Made by a program: the position numbers and the translations under genes
Notes under the pieces: generated by a model
Databases searched by the model: none
What the model saw: the letters and a program-made list of their open reading frames with translations, nothing else
Told to the model about the DNA's origin: nothing
Part shown: positions 8,370-16,719 of the stretch, piece after piece
Numbering within the stretch: the stretch's first letter is position 1
Layout: the number at the start of each line of letters is the position of its first letter
From: Corynebacterium mustelae
GTDB lineage: Bacteria; Actinomycetota; Actinomycetes; Mycobacteriales; Mycobacteriaceae
Assembly (NCBI RefSeq): GCF_001020985.1
Contig: NZ_CP011542.1
Coordinates: 1,674,001 to 1,738,000 of the forward strand
DNA: 64,000 nt
Direction of reading: 5' to 3'

Positions 8370-9824
8370 TTATATTTCGATTTCGGTGCGATCCCCGGAC
8401 CAGAGGGTGTGGAAGGTGCCCTCCTTATCGACGCGTTGATAAGTGTGAGCACCAAAGTAGTCGCGCTGTCCCTGAATCAAAGCGGCCGGAAGCCGAGGAA
8501 CCCGCAGGCTGTCATAGTATGACAAGGATGAAGCGAATACTGGAATAGGCTGGCCAATATGTGTTGCAATAACGACGATACGGCGCCAGGAATCGATTAG
8601 GTCAGCGAGTTCATTCTTGAAGTATGGATCGAGCAGAAGCGTTGGCAGATCTGGGTTGGCGTCGTAAGCTTCCCGAATCCGGTTGAGGAACTTAGCACGA
8701 ATGATACAGCCACCACGCCAAATGGTCGCCAGATCACGTGGATCAATATTCCAGTTGTATTCCTCAGACCCTGCGTTTATCTCGTCGAAACCCTGGGCGT
8801 ATGCAACAAGCTTAGAAGCGTACAAAGCTTGGCGTACATCCTCTATGAAAGTTTCACGAGAGATCCCGAGCTCCTCAAGGGTCTGTAGTTTACCTGATGG
8901 TAGGTTATCAATGGTTGCGGTGCGTTGAGCGGTGGCGCCAGATAGTGCGCGGGCAAAGACTGCCTCGCCGATGCCGGTAACGGGAATACCTAGATCTAGA
9001 GCAGACTTAACAGTCCAACGACCGGTACCCTTTTGACCCGCAGAATCAACAATCACATCAATAAGCGGTGTTCCAGTTTCTGCGTCAACTTGAGCAAGAA
9101 CTTCGGCCGTAATCCCAATGAGATAGGAGTCTAGGTCACCGGCGTTCCATGTGCGGAATACTTCCGAGATTTCCGCAGGTGTCATGCCTGCGCCGTATCG
9201 CAGCAGTTGATAAGCTTCTCCGATGACCTGCATGTCTGCGTATTCAATGCCATTGTGAACCATTTTGACGAAATGTCCAGCCCCATCGGGGCCAATATGG
9301 GTTACGCAAGGAACATCGTCAACAACTGCAGCGATAGATTCCAAAAGCGGCCCTAAAGCTTTCCATGACTCCGCTGGGCCACCTGGCATAATCGACGGTC
9401 CGTTAAGCGCGCCTTCTTCGCCACCAGAAATCCCAGCACCAACGAAGTTTAGCCCGCGAGCAGAGATTTCTTTCTCGCGACGGATGGTATCAGTGTAGAG
9501 GGCATTACCGCCATCAATGATGATGTCTCCCTCCTCCATGGCATCGGCAAGTTGCGAAATGACAGCGTCGGTTGCCGCTCCAGCTTGAACCATAATTATC
9601 GCGCGGCGGGGTTTCTCCAGGCTTGCGACGAATTCGTCAATGGTTTGTGCAGGAACGAAGTTGCCTTCGTTACCGTGGTGCTTTATTAGGTCTTCGGTTT
9701 TTTCAAAACTACGGTTATATACCGCAACTGTGTGTCCATTACGAGCGAAGTTTCGCGCGAGGTTTGATCCCATTACGGCAAGACCAACGACGCCGATCTG
9801 TGCCAGGTTACCTTGTTCAGTCAT
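8370..9824 (-). CDS. gnd: 6-phosphogluconate dehydrogenase (decarboxylating)
   Basis: This enzyme oxidises and decarboxylates 6-phosphogluconate to ribulose 5-phosphate with NADP reduction, in the oxidative pentose phosphate pathway. The 484 residues match the long form. The N-terminal Rossmann motif is GLAVMGSNLARN near 14, the substrate signature GISGGEEGA lies near 130, and K-G-T-G-R-W-T lies near 260. A GGAAAAC ribosome site precedes the ATG at 9824. It is monocistronic, ending in a terminator, with a divergent thioesterase gene upstream. Confidence 0.97.
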   Translation of the reverse strand: MTEQGNLAQIGVVGLAVMGSNLARNFARNGHTVAVYNRSFEKTEDLIKHHGNEGNFVPAQTIDEFVASLEKPRRAIIMVQAGAATDAVISQLADAMEEGDIIIDGGNALYTDTIRREKEISARGLNFVGAGISGGEEGALNGPSIMPGGPAESWKALGPLLESIAAVVDDVPCVTHIGPDGAGHFVKMVHNGIEYADMQVIGEAYQLLRYGAGMTPAEISEVFRTWNAGDLDSYLIGITAEVLAQVDAETGTPLIDVIVDSAGQKGTGRWTVKSALDLGIPVTGIGEAVFARALSGATAQRTATIDNLPSGKLQTLEELGISRETFIEDVRQALYASKLVAYAQGFDEINAGSEEYNWNIDPRDLATIWRGGCIIRAKFLNRIREAYDANPDLPTLLLDPYFKNELADLIDSWRRIVVIATHIGQPIPVFASSLSYYDSLRVPRLPAALIQGQRDYFGAHTYQRVDKEGTFHTLWSGDRTEIEI

Positions 9825-9968
9825 GTTTTCCTAGTCTACTCACCCCACTCGGAGGGTGGTATTTCTGCCACGAAAAGCCAGCTAGAAACAGGGGTTGAAT
9901 GTTGAATGCTTAATCAAGAAGATGATCGTCTGTTGGTTTGTTTGTTCAAGAGCAGTAGTGTGGGGCTT

Positions 9969-10454
9969 ATGGCTTCTCATACTGAAATTCCCGATACAAC
10001 AAGACCATTATTCGAGCTCCTGGCGGGGATGGGCGAGAACGGGTTGCATATGCGGGAATTGGCACAATTAAACGAACTCAATGGTGGCTTTAGTTCCCGG
10101 CTAGGCATGCGATTCACAGAAGTAAACAAGGATCTTGTAGCCGCAGAGATGCATGTGACACAAGAACACCTCCAAGTTTCTGGAATCGTTAATGGCGGCG
10201 TATTTTGCGCAATTGCGGAATCAGTCGGTTCAGTAATGGGAGTTGTAGCCGCAAAAGGCAAGCTGGTAGTCGGAGTAAACAATGACACTAATTTCATCGC
10301 TTCAGTTGCTGCAGGTGTGATCTCAGCGGAGGCTCGAGTCATCCACGGTGGACGTCGTACCCAATTGATTGAGATTGAAATGTTTCATCGGGATCACTTG
10401 TGCGCCAAGTCTGCCTTGCGGACAATGGTTATTGAGCCGCCACAAGACCGATAA
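9969..10454 (+). CDS. PaaI-like hotdog thioesterase
   Basis: The 161-residue single hotdog domain has the family signature NGGVFCAIAESVGSVMG, where the helix start carries the catalytic region of PaaI-type acyl-CoA thioesterases. The ATG at 9969 is chosen because GTGGGG lies just before it and the fold begins soon after; an in-frame ATG at 9906 would add 21 residues of no recognisable character. It is divergent from gnd, a neighbourhood shared with other corynebacteria. The natural acyl-CoA is unknown. Confidence 0.8.
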   Translation: MASHTEIPDTTRPLFELLAGMGENGLHMRELAQLNELNGGFSSRLGMRFTEVNKDLVAAEMHVTQEHLQVSGIVNGGVFCAIAESVGSVMGVVAAKGKLVVGVNNDTNFIASVAAGVISAEARVIHGGRRTQLIEIEMFHRDHLCAKSALRTMVIEPPQDR

Positions 10455-10474
10455 TATTGCGTGAGTTCTTCCGC

Positions 10475-10528
10475 CAGCTTTTCGATGTTTCAAGTAGTGT
10501 CCTGGAAGATTGCGGCGTCGAAAAGCTG
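10475..10528. terminator. Hairpin between convergent genes, built from an inverted 11-mer
   Basis: CAGCTTTTCGA at 10475-10485 and TCGAAAAGCTG at 10518-10528 form a perfect 11-base inverted repeat with a 32-base loop between the stops of the thioesterase gene (10454) and corA (10535). The right arm is part of the recurrent word CGTCGAAAAGC. It may serve both genes as a terminator, though no long T run follows. Confidence 0.55.
10516..10526 (+). repeat. Recurrent word CGTCGAAAAGC, copy 2
   Basis: Exact copy in the thioesterase/corA intergenic hairpin, paired with an inverted core copy (CAGCTTTTCGA) at 10475. Confidence 0.8.
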
Positions 10529-10534
10529 CTAGGG

Positions 10535-11647
10535 CTATAACCAGTTCCATTTTTTGAAAAACCACCACATGCCAGCGACGATAAGGACCATGATACCCAG
10601 AACAATAAAATACCCATACTGGGTTTGAAGTTCTGGCATGTGTTGAAAATTCATCCCATAAATCCCGGCAATTAACGTCGGAACCGCTGCCATTCCGACA
10701 AATGCTGATATTGCGCGCATATCCTCATTTTGTTGTAGGGTAACTTTCGCAACGGCAGCACTAATCAAATCGGTAAGCCTCTCGTCAAACCCCCGGATGG
10801 TGTCCTTTGCGATGATCTCATGGTCGAGAACATCGCGAAAGTACCGTCGGATGTGCTTGTTCAGTAGCTGGGAATCATTGGAAAGAATCAAACGTAACGC
10901 TGGATCCAGCGGATCAATGGCGTGCCGCATCTCCAGGATTTCTCGCTTTAGTAGGTAAATCTGCTCCACATTAAAGCGCGAGTTTGGTGTGAATACTTCT
11001 TCTTCAAGTGCATCAACATCATCGGATAATTCCGCAGCAATTTTGATGTAATCGTCTACGATCCAGTCGGTTATCGCCCACGCAACTGACATCGGTCCAG
11101 CTTGATTAACCAAGGTGGATTGCCCTGCACGTAGTGCTAACCGGTCCGAAATATCAGGTAGGGTAGTGCCGTGCCGGATGGTTATGATGAAGTTTTTCCC
11201 AACAACCATTTGCACTTCACCAGTTTCGATCACCTGCCGGGATTGCTGAACTGAATTTTGACGGCGATCAAAATCTAAGTAACGCACACTTCGTGCCACC
11301 AGAAACAACTGGTCATCATATTGTTCAACTTTTGGGCGTTGTCGTGCAACAACCGCATCTTCGATGATCAAGGGGTGCACACCAAAAGCTTGTGCAGCGT
11401 CATGCATTTGTTGCACGGAGGGCTCATTTAGGCTTAACCAAACAAAACCCCGCGATGAATCAGACTCATGGCGTGCTTGAAGTTCACCCAATCTGCTGTG
11501 CAATAGGCCCAAAGCGGAGTCAACCTTAATCTCACCTGGAATCCGCACTCCATCAATATACAAGCGACAATGATCCACGAAACCTGAAGCCTGCTCTTTG
11601 GGCGGCTGTGGCTGATTTTCCAAGCGGTCTGTGTTGCTAACTGTCAT
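10535..11647 (-). CDS. corA: CorA-family magnesium/cobalt transporter
   Basis: The 370-residue protein has a large N-terminal cytoplasmic domain and two C-terminal membrane segments. The selectivity motif YGMNF ends the first segment near residue 335, and the protein ends in a basic-aromatic tail (WWFFKKWNWL). It is an inner-membrane Mg2+ channel; Co2+ or Ni2+ transport by family members makes it a possible metal supplier for cobalamin synthesis, but nothing here shows that. ATG at 11647. Confidence 0.92.
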   Translation of the reverse strand: MTVSNTDRLENQPQPPKEQASGFVDHCRLYIDGVRIPGEIKVDSALGLLHSRLGELQARHESDSSRGFVWLSLNEPSVQQMHDAAQAFGVHPLIIEDAVVARQRPKVEQYDDQLFLVARSVRYLDFDRRQNSVQQSRQVIETGEVQMVVGKNFIITIRHGTTLPDISDRLALRAGQSTLVNQAGPMSVAWAITDWIVDDYIKIAAELSDDVDALEEEVFTPNSRFNVEQIYLLKREILEMRHAIDPLDPALRLILSNDSQLLNKHIRRYFRDVLDHEIIAKDTIRGFDERLTDLISAAVAKVTLQQNEDMRAISAFVGMAAVPTLIAGIYGMNFQHMPELQTQYGYFIVLGIMVLIVAGMWWFFKKWNWL

Positions 11648-11697
11648 AGTAAAATACGCAATTTCTAGTTCTGAGTATCTGGTTTAGACTAAAGGAC

Positions 11698-12279
11698 ATG
11701 CCTACGTGGAACGAACTCATCGCTGCCAATCCTGCACACTCTATCAATTACGCAAATCGTTGGCGACGCTTCGAGGAAAATGGTGATGACATCTACGGAG
11801 AAGCGCGTCTCATTGATGCGATCGCTGCGCGCGGATCAGTCATCGTCGACGCAGGATGTGGTCAGGGCCGATTAACCGGCTATTTGGGTAAACAAGGGCA
11901 CCACGTGATCGGGACCGATCTTGACCCAATTTTGATCGATATAGCGCGGGCTGAGAATCCTGATCTCGACTTTCATGTCGGCGACCTGTGTAAAGATCCA
12001 TTACCAGTTTCTGACGCTGACATTGTGTTCAGTGCTGGAAACGTCATGGGTTTTCTCCCAGCTGAGGGCAGAAGGGACGCCCTAAACCATATATTCCGCG
12101 CACTTAAGCCCGGTGGTCGAGCCATTATCGGATACGGTGCTGGGCGCGGCTGGGATTTTGGGGATTTTCTCGACCTTGCAACTGATGTTGGATTGACGTT
12201 AGAACATAAGTTTTCGTCATGGGAACTCGCCCCGTTTGCCGATGAATCAGATTTTTTGGTGGCATTTTTCCGAAAATAA
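11698..12279 (+). CDS. Class I SAM-dependent methyltransferase
   Basis: The 193-residue protein has the SAM-binding motif I VDAGCGQGRLTGYL near residue 50, an acidic motif II (GTDLDPILIDIA) and LKPGGRAIIGYG near 138. The family is a small Rossmann methyltransferase of unassigned substrate. It is divergent from corA with 50 bases between starts; an AAAGGAC ribosome site abuts the ATG, closer than usual. Confidence 0.85.
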   Translation: MPTWNELIAANPAHSINYANRWRRFEENGDDIYGEARLIDAIAARGSVIVDAGCGQGRLTGYLGKQGHHVIGTDLDPILIDIARAENPDLDFHVGDLCKDPLPVSDADIVFSAGNVMGFLPAEGRRDALNHIFRALKPGGRAIIGYGAGRGWDFGDFLDLATDVGLTLEHKFSSWELAPFADESDFLVAFFRK

Positions 12280-12434
12280 TTGGCTTAGTCAATTGCGGGG
12301 ACAAGAAGTGCACATGTTGCCAATTTTTCATCTACCTAAGTGTAGATTGATGCCCCTCGCAGCGGACAAAGCACGTGTGAACAGCGGAAAAATATAACGC
12401 CATGGAGCCGGAAGTAGATATAGATATAGGCAAA

Positions 12435-12484
12435 GCCGTGTGCAATCACCTAGGTTTTTTAAATCCAAGGAGAAAACACACGGC
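12435..12484 (-). terminator. Weak hairpin downstream of ndh
   Basis: GCCGTGTG at 12435-12442 and CACACGGC at 12477-12484 form an 8-base stem with a 34-base loop beyond the ndh stop at 12500. On the minus strand only a short pyrimidine run (CTTTGCC) follows, so terminator function is uncertain. Confidence 0.35.
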
Positions 12485-12499
12485 AGCGACTACAGCCTA

Positions 12500-13915
12500 C
12501 TACTTAGTGGACTTGCCACCGCTAAAACGCTCAGTGTCGAGTAACTCGATTGGTTTTTCTTCATCATGAGTAATCCGATCCGACAGCTTCTCAATCGCTG
12601 TGCGTGCATGTAGTTGTTGGCGAGTAACCGCCAAGTGCCACCGTTTCCGAGAAATTGCGTTGATGCCCCATGAAACGAGTGCCGTGAATCGGTTGCGGAA
12701 ACCTACCAAGAACATGACATGAACTACTAGCCATAATAACCATCCGATAAAGCCGGTGATCTCCACATTTCCCATCTTCACTACAGCGTTAAAGCGGGAA
12801 ATCGTCGCCATGGATCCCTTGTCGTAGTACTCAAAGGGTTCACGCTCGTCTGCAGAGCGGCCAGCAGCTTCAGCAGCGATCTGCTCTGCAACATACTCAC
12901 CACCTTGGATTGCGACCTGTGCAACTCCTGGAAGATTTTGGTAGTTCATCATGTCGCCAATGACAAACAAGTTTTTGTCATCACCTACACTAAGATCAGG
13001 ATTTACGTGAACTCGACCAGCCCGATCAAGTTCCACACCAGTCTGGTCTGCAATGAGCTTGCCAAGCGGGGAAGCAGCGACACCAGCGGACCAAATCTTG
13101 CAGAATGACTCGATGGTGTGTTCCGAATCATCCACGGTGGATTTGTAGGAAACAGAATTTTCAGTCACATCGGTCACGATGGAATTGAGTTTGACCGTGA
13201 CACCAATTTTTTCGAGGGAGCGTTGTGCGTTGCGGCCCAATCGCTTTCCGAAGGGCGGCAATACCTGGGGTGCCCCATCAAGCAGAATAATCTTAGCGTT
13301 AGCTGGATTACATCGGCGGAATGATCCGGCGAGGGTACGGTGCGCCATTTCTGCCACCTGTCCAGCAAGTTCAACACCAGTTGGGCCTGCGCCCACAATA
13401 ACGAATGTTAAGAGTCGTTCACGTTCAATTGGATCATCGCAAAGTTCTGCTCGTTCAAAAGCGCCTAGAATCCGGGCCCGTAGCTCCAGAGCGTCATCGA
13501 TGGTCTTCATGCCAGGCGCATATTTAGCAAAGTGGTCATTGCCGAAATATGACTGTCCGGCACCGGCGGCCACGATTAATGAATCGTAGGAAATAAGTTT
13601 GGTTAAGTGGCCCAATTGAATAGAGACCGTCCGGCCTTTGGTGTCGATATCGACTACCTCGGCCTTCATAACCTCGACATTATCCTGTTGGCTCAAGATT
13701 TGACGGGTGGACGGGGCGATTTCTCCGGAGGCAAGAATGCCGGTGGCCACTTGGTAAAGCAAGGGTTGGAACAAGTGGTGGTTGGTACGGTCGATCAATG
13801 TAATATCAACATCTGCATCTTTTAGGTTGTGGACAGCGAACAGCCCACCGAAACCTGATCCAATAACAACCACGTGGTGCCGACCGCCTTCAGGGCGGAA
13901 TGGGGTTTCAGACAT
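12500..13915 (-). CDS. ndh: Type II NADH dehydrogenase
   Basis: The 471-residue flavoprotein oxidises NADH and reduces menaquinone without pumping protons. The FAD-binding motif VVIGSGFGGL lies near residue 12, the NADH-binding motif VIVGAGPTGVELAGQ near 160, and an FAD contact with VIGDMMN near 315. C-terminal hydrophobic and amphipathic helices attach it to the membrane. The ATG at 13915 is preferred: AGGAG lies 10 bases upstream and MSETPFRPEGG matches corynebacterial Ndh N-termini; an extension to 13954 adds 13 residues without support. Confidence 0.95.
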   Translation of the reverse strand: MSETPFRPEGGRHHVVVIGSGFGGLFAVHNLKDADVDITLIDRTNHHLFQPLLYQVATGILASGEIAPSTRQILSQQDNVEVMKAEVVDIDTKGRTVSIQLGHLTKLISYDSLIVAAGAGQSYFGNDHFAKYAPGMKTIDDALELRARILGAFERAELCDDPIERERLLTFVIVGAGPTGVELAGQVAEMAHRTLAGSFRRCNPANAKIILLDGAPQVLPPFGKRLGRNAQRSLEKIGVTVKLNSIVTDVTENSVSYKSTVDDSEHTIESFCKIWSAGVAASPLGKLIADQTGVELDRAGRVHVNPDLSVGDDKNLFVIGDMMNYQNLPGVAQVAIQGGEYVAEQIAAEAAGRSADEREPFEYYDKGSMATISRFNAVVKMGNVEITGFIGWLLWLVVHVMFLVGFRNRFTALVSWGINAISRKRWHLAVTRQQLHARTAIEKLSDRITHDEEKPIELLDTERFSGGKSTK

Positions 13916-14264
13916 GAATGTGTTTTCTCCTACTGCTTGAGTACCGTCGCTCAAGAACTAAACGATAGCTACCACCCTATCAAGAGTGTGATTTTTAACA
14001 TGGTAGCGCCAAACTGGTGGTAACACATAGTCTTGCAATGTACGAAACCAAAAAACCGGCCGGATGAACCGCATAAAGTATGTGGGAATCAGCTGAGCTA
14101 AAACTTAAAATGTGGGAGTATTCAGCTATTTCCTTCGATTAAAAACTTAACCATGTCGAATCTATGGGGGTAGCTCGGTGTGGCGTCTGAAGCCAGTGTG
14201 AATGCGACCATACACTGTGAGTTGGCAAAAACCAGAGTTTGACGAGAGAAAATAAGGAGTGTTT
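13916..14264. other. Divergent ndh / ufaA intergenic region
   Basis: This 349-base region holds the promoters of ndh (minus) and of the UfaA-like gene (plus). A TTGATA near 13980 on the minus strand is a possible ndh -35 box without a clear -10 partner. I see no coding frame, RNA or strong inverted repeat. Confidence 0.5.
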
Positions 14265-15575
14265 GTGTCGTCACTTGCGCCGCACATACCTGATTACCTC
14301 AGCAGTGTTGACCCACAGCAGTGGCCGGGGGTAGCTACGGTTCCGGGTGGAATGCTGAACGCAGCAAAAGCTCGGCGTGCAGAAGCGGAGTTTGCGGTTG
14401 TTTGTGAAAAAGCTGATATTCGTTTGGCTGGAGATGAACCTGATCTCCGAATCCTTCGGGAGGAGCTTTTTAAACGGATAGCGAAATCTGGTTGGTTGGG
14501 TCTTGCTGAAGGTTACATGGCAGGAGAGTGGGAAAGCGGGCAATTGGTTGAAGTGCTGGCTAAACTGCTGGAGGCTGGCTATTGTCCGCGAACCTCTCGC
14601 ACCCATATTCGTGAGCTGGCGGGGCAGTATAGCGGTCTGGAATTGCCTCAAGATTTGATCCAGCTGTTTAGCGGGAACGGGATGAGTTATCACGGTCCGA
14701 TTTTTTCTTCAGGCGTACCAACCACACAACGAAACCAATATAAAAGTTACGTGCCAGGTGCCGGGAAGGGCAGGGAACCGGCTAGCCATTTTGTGGATGT
14801 AACCGAGCTTGAGGAGCCAACACTTGTGGAACGCGTTGACTTTTCCGACGCGCAGTTACGGGCTGCCGCACAGCTATTAGAATCGGCTCGGGTTTCGGCG
14901 GGTACACACGTTGCTGATTTTCCGAGTTCGGGTCCGCTAGTGCCAATTATCGCGGCACATAACGCGGCAGTAGCTGATGTCTACACGGCTGACGTGGATC
15001 ATGCGAACTGGCTGCAGGAGGTTTTTCAAAAGGCGAAAGTTAATTTGGACATCCATATCAATGTCACCGATGGGGTTTTTCCGGAGCTACGGCGGTTATC
15101 TCGGATGTATGACGCGATTACCAGCGTCGAAAAGCTCGAAACGATGCCATTGGAAACACAACGTCATTATGTGTCGGCGTTAGATAGGATGCTTGTGCCG
15201 TATGGCTTCGTTTCGATGCAGACGGTGGTTAAAACACTTAACTATACTGAGGCAAGTGAGCGTGCGCTTGACGTCCTTCGAGCATACGTGTGGCCTGGAT
15301 TGACCATGTCCTCGCCGGAGGACTTGCACCGGCTTTTCGACGCCAATAGCAATCTACGGATTGTCGCCCAGAAGTGTTTTGGAAAGCATTATAATCATGG
15401 GTTGCAGATGCAGCGCGAGCTGTTCGAAGGGAATATGCGGGAAGCTGCTGCTGATGGCTTCGACGTAACTTTTCGACGGTTATGGGTGTTCCAACTGGCA
15501 TTGCGGGAAGCCTTGTTCCGACTGGAAATGATTGATGCGGTACAGTTAACGATAACGACCCGGCAACGGCGATAA
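14265..15575 (+). CDS. ufaA: UfaA-like protein of the cyclopropane-fatty-acid synthase family, probably inactive
   Basis: The 436 residues align over their length with the CFAS/UfaA1 family that methylates unsaturated acyl chains with SAM. Key positions are altered. The glycine-rich SAM loop (family VLDIGCGWG) reads VADFPSSGPL at 216-225, and the C-terminal AYCEAGF motif holding the catalytic Cys reads ALREALF near 412-418. The rest of the C-terminus (FGKHYN, GFDVTFRRLWVF) is family-like, so the fold is kept. GTG at 14265 follows AAGGAG by five bases. The position beside ndh is conserved in corynebacteria. Confidence 0.75.
   Translation: MSSLAPHIPDYLSSVDPQQWPGVATVPGGMLNAAKARRAEAEFAVVCEKADIRLAGDEPDLRILREELFKRIAKSGWLGLAEGYMAGEWESGQLVEVLAKLLEAGYCPRTSRTHIRELAGQYSGLELPQDLIQLFSGNGMSYHGPIFSSGVPTTQRNQYKSYVPGAGKGREPASHFVDVTELEEPTLVERVDFSDAQLRAAAQLLESARVSAGTHVADFPSSGPLVPIIAAHNAAVADVYTADVDHANWLQEVFQKAKVNLDIHINVTDGVFPELRRLSRMYDAITSVEKLETMPLETQRHYVSALDRMLVPYGFVSMQTVVKTLNYTEASERALDVLRAYVWPGLTMSSPEDLHRLFDANSNLRIVAQKCFGKHYNHGLQMQRELFEGNMREAAADGFDVTFRRLWVFQLALREALFRLEMIDAVQLTITTRQRR
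15125..15135 (+). repeat. Recurrent word CGTCGAAAAGC, copy 3
   Basis: Exact copy in ufaA, reading SVEKL; an inverted copy follows 196 bases later. Confidence 0.8.
15332..15342 (-). repeat. Recurrent word CGTCGAAAAGC, copy 4
   Basis: Exact inverted copy in ufaA, reading LFDA in the gene frame. Confidence 0.8.
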
Positions 15576-15591
15576 TTGTAGTTAGGATGCA

Positions 15592-16020
15592 ATGAAAAAG
15601 CCCGTATTACCGCCTGTAAATAGTCAATTTCTTAAACTTTGTCGAGAGTATGTAGCAATAACGCGGCCTGAAGATGTTGCGGACTATGATTACATCGCGA
15701 ATGTCGATCTCAGTATGGCACCTGACATTGATTGGGACAGGCTTTCTGTTGCGGTTATCGAGCTCAATGAGTCAGGCTTGGTTTATTTTTGGAACGCAGC
15801 GAAATGGTATTACCGTAATCAGCCAATGAAACAAGAAGACATTGCGGATTTTCTTAGCAGTGCAATCGAATCTATTACGTTGACGGCTATCGATCCGGAG
15901 CAATTGGATCGGGAGTTTCTTTTTCAGCTCCGCAATGATTGGTCGGCGGGGGATGTACACGAGCGTTATGATCGAGAAGTTGGAGTCTTAAGTAGGTGGC
16001 TTGGGGAACTAACTCGATAA
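15592..16020 (+). CDS. Hypothetical protein following ufaA
   Basis: A 142-residue acidic, soluble protein with many Trp and Tyr (WDRLSVAVIE, FWNAAKWYY) and no membrane segment or signal peptide. I do not recognise a domain. It starts 16 bases after the ufaA stop with AGGATG just upstream, so it is almost certainly co-expressed with that gene. The reading frame and ribosome site support a real gene. Confidence 0.65.
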   Translation: MKKPVLPPVNSQFLKLCREYVAITRPEDVADYDYIANVDLSMAPDIDWDRLSVAVIELNESGLVYFWNAAKWYYRNQPMKQEDIADFLSSAIESITLTAIDPEQLDREFLFQLRNDWSAGDVHERYDREVGVLSRWLGELTR

Positions 16021-16525
16021 ATCTTACTTGACATAATGTACATTATCGGAGATTTTCTAGCGGGGATTTTTGTGTTATCGGTTGAGATTCTTTTCCGACC
16101 TATGGCTGTTTAAGGTTTTCGTATATCACTTATGGTCGGTTCGTTGGTTGGCTGAATGTGCATTTCAATGCCATAGGTGTTTGAGTCGCAACCATGATGT
16201 TTCACTTGCGCGTGATTCTGTGGCGCTGTGCGATGTGTGGAAACGTAAATCGTGCCTCCGTTCACCCGATTGTGCGGCTACCGGCCGGATGGATCATTCG
16301 ACTTGCGGGTGTGTCGAAAAGTTAAGCATGGCGCTTTGAGTCTGTCTCTGGGTAGGCGATTTGAAATATGTTCTTGGCTAAAATCTTTAACCGAGTGATT
16401 TGTTACATAATTGACCTTCCTAGCCCGCCCAAATCCTCCATCCTCCGGTCGGGATATTTACGTCACTGTGACTAAAATGGTGCGGTCTAATTGCGAATTG
16501 TTTCGCTAATAAAAAGTCGCCAGCT
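16021..16525. other. Non-coding stretch of about 500 bases
   Basis: No convincing gene lies here. An 89-codon Cys/Trp-rich plus frame at 16070-16339 has no ribosome site and no family resemblance. Directly after the preceding stop, TTGACA (16028-16033) overlaps a perfect 14-base palindrome ATAATGTACATTAT (16033-16046), which looks like an operator or promoter element without a clear target gene. A near copy of the recurrent word (GTCGAAAAGT) lies at 16313. The region could hold a decayed gene. Confidence 0.5.
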
Positions 16526-16714
16526 TTAGTTTTGATCCTGCTCTTCGGAAAGTCGATTACGGTACGCCGAGAAGATTTGAAATCCTGTCAGTAGTGCCAA
16601 TCCGATTCCGACAACCGCCAAAATGGTGATTGATTGATAAAACGCAAAAACAGTAAATCCCAGTACGATAACAAGCCGAATCCATAAAAAAGGAAGCATT
16701 CGTTCAGCAAGCAT
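16526..16714 (-). CDS. Small two-segment membrane protein
   Basis: The 62-residue protein has two membrane segments (about 8-26 and 29-47) and an acidic-polar tail. It starts five bases after the YceI stop, so it is the last gene of that operon. Function unknown; conserved small partners of YceI genes occur in corynebacteria. Confidence 0.65.
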   Translation of the reverse strand: MLAERMLPFLWIRLVIVLGFTVFAFYQSITILAVVGIGLALLTGFQIFSAYRNRLSEEQDQN

Positions 16715-16719
16715 GAGTG

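Noticed and set aside
13916..14264. GlxR (Crp-type) operator before ndh
   Set aside because: One TGTGA half-site is present but the opposite half is missing at the proper distance.
16070..16339. 89-codon Cys/Trp-rich plus-strand frame
   Set aside because: No ribosome site, no family resemblance and odd composition; other frames of the same stretch give nothing better.
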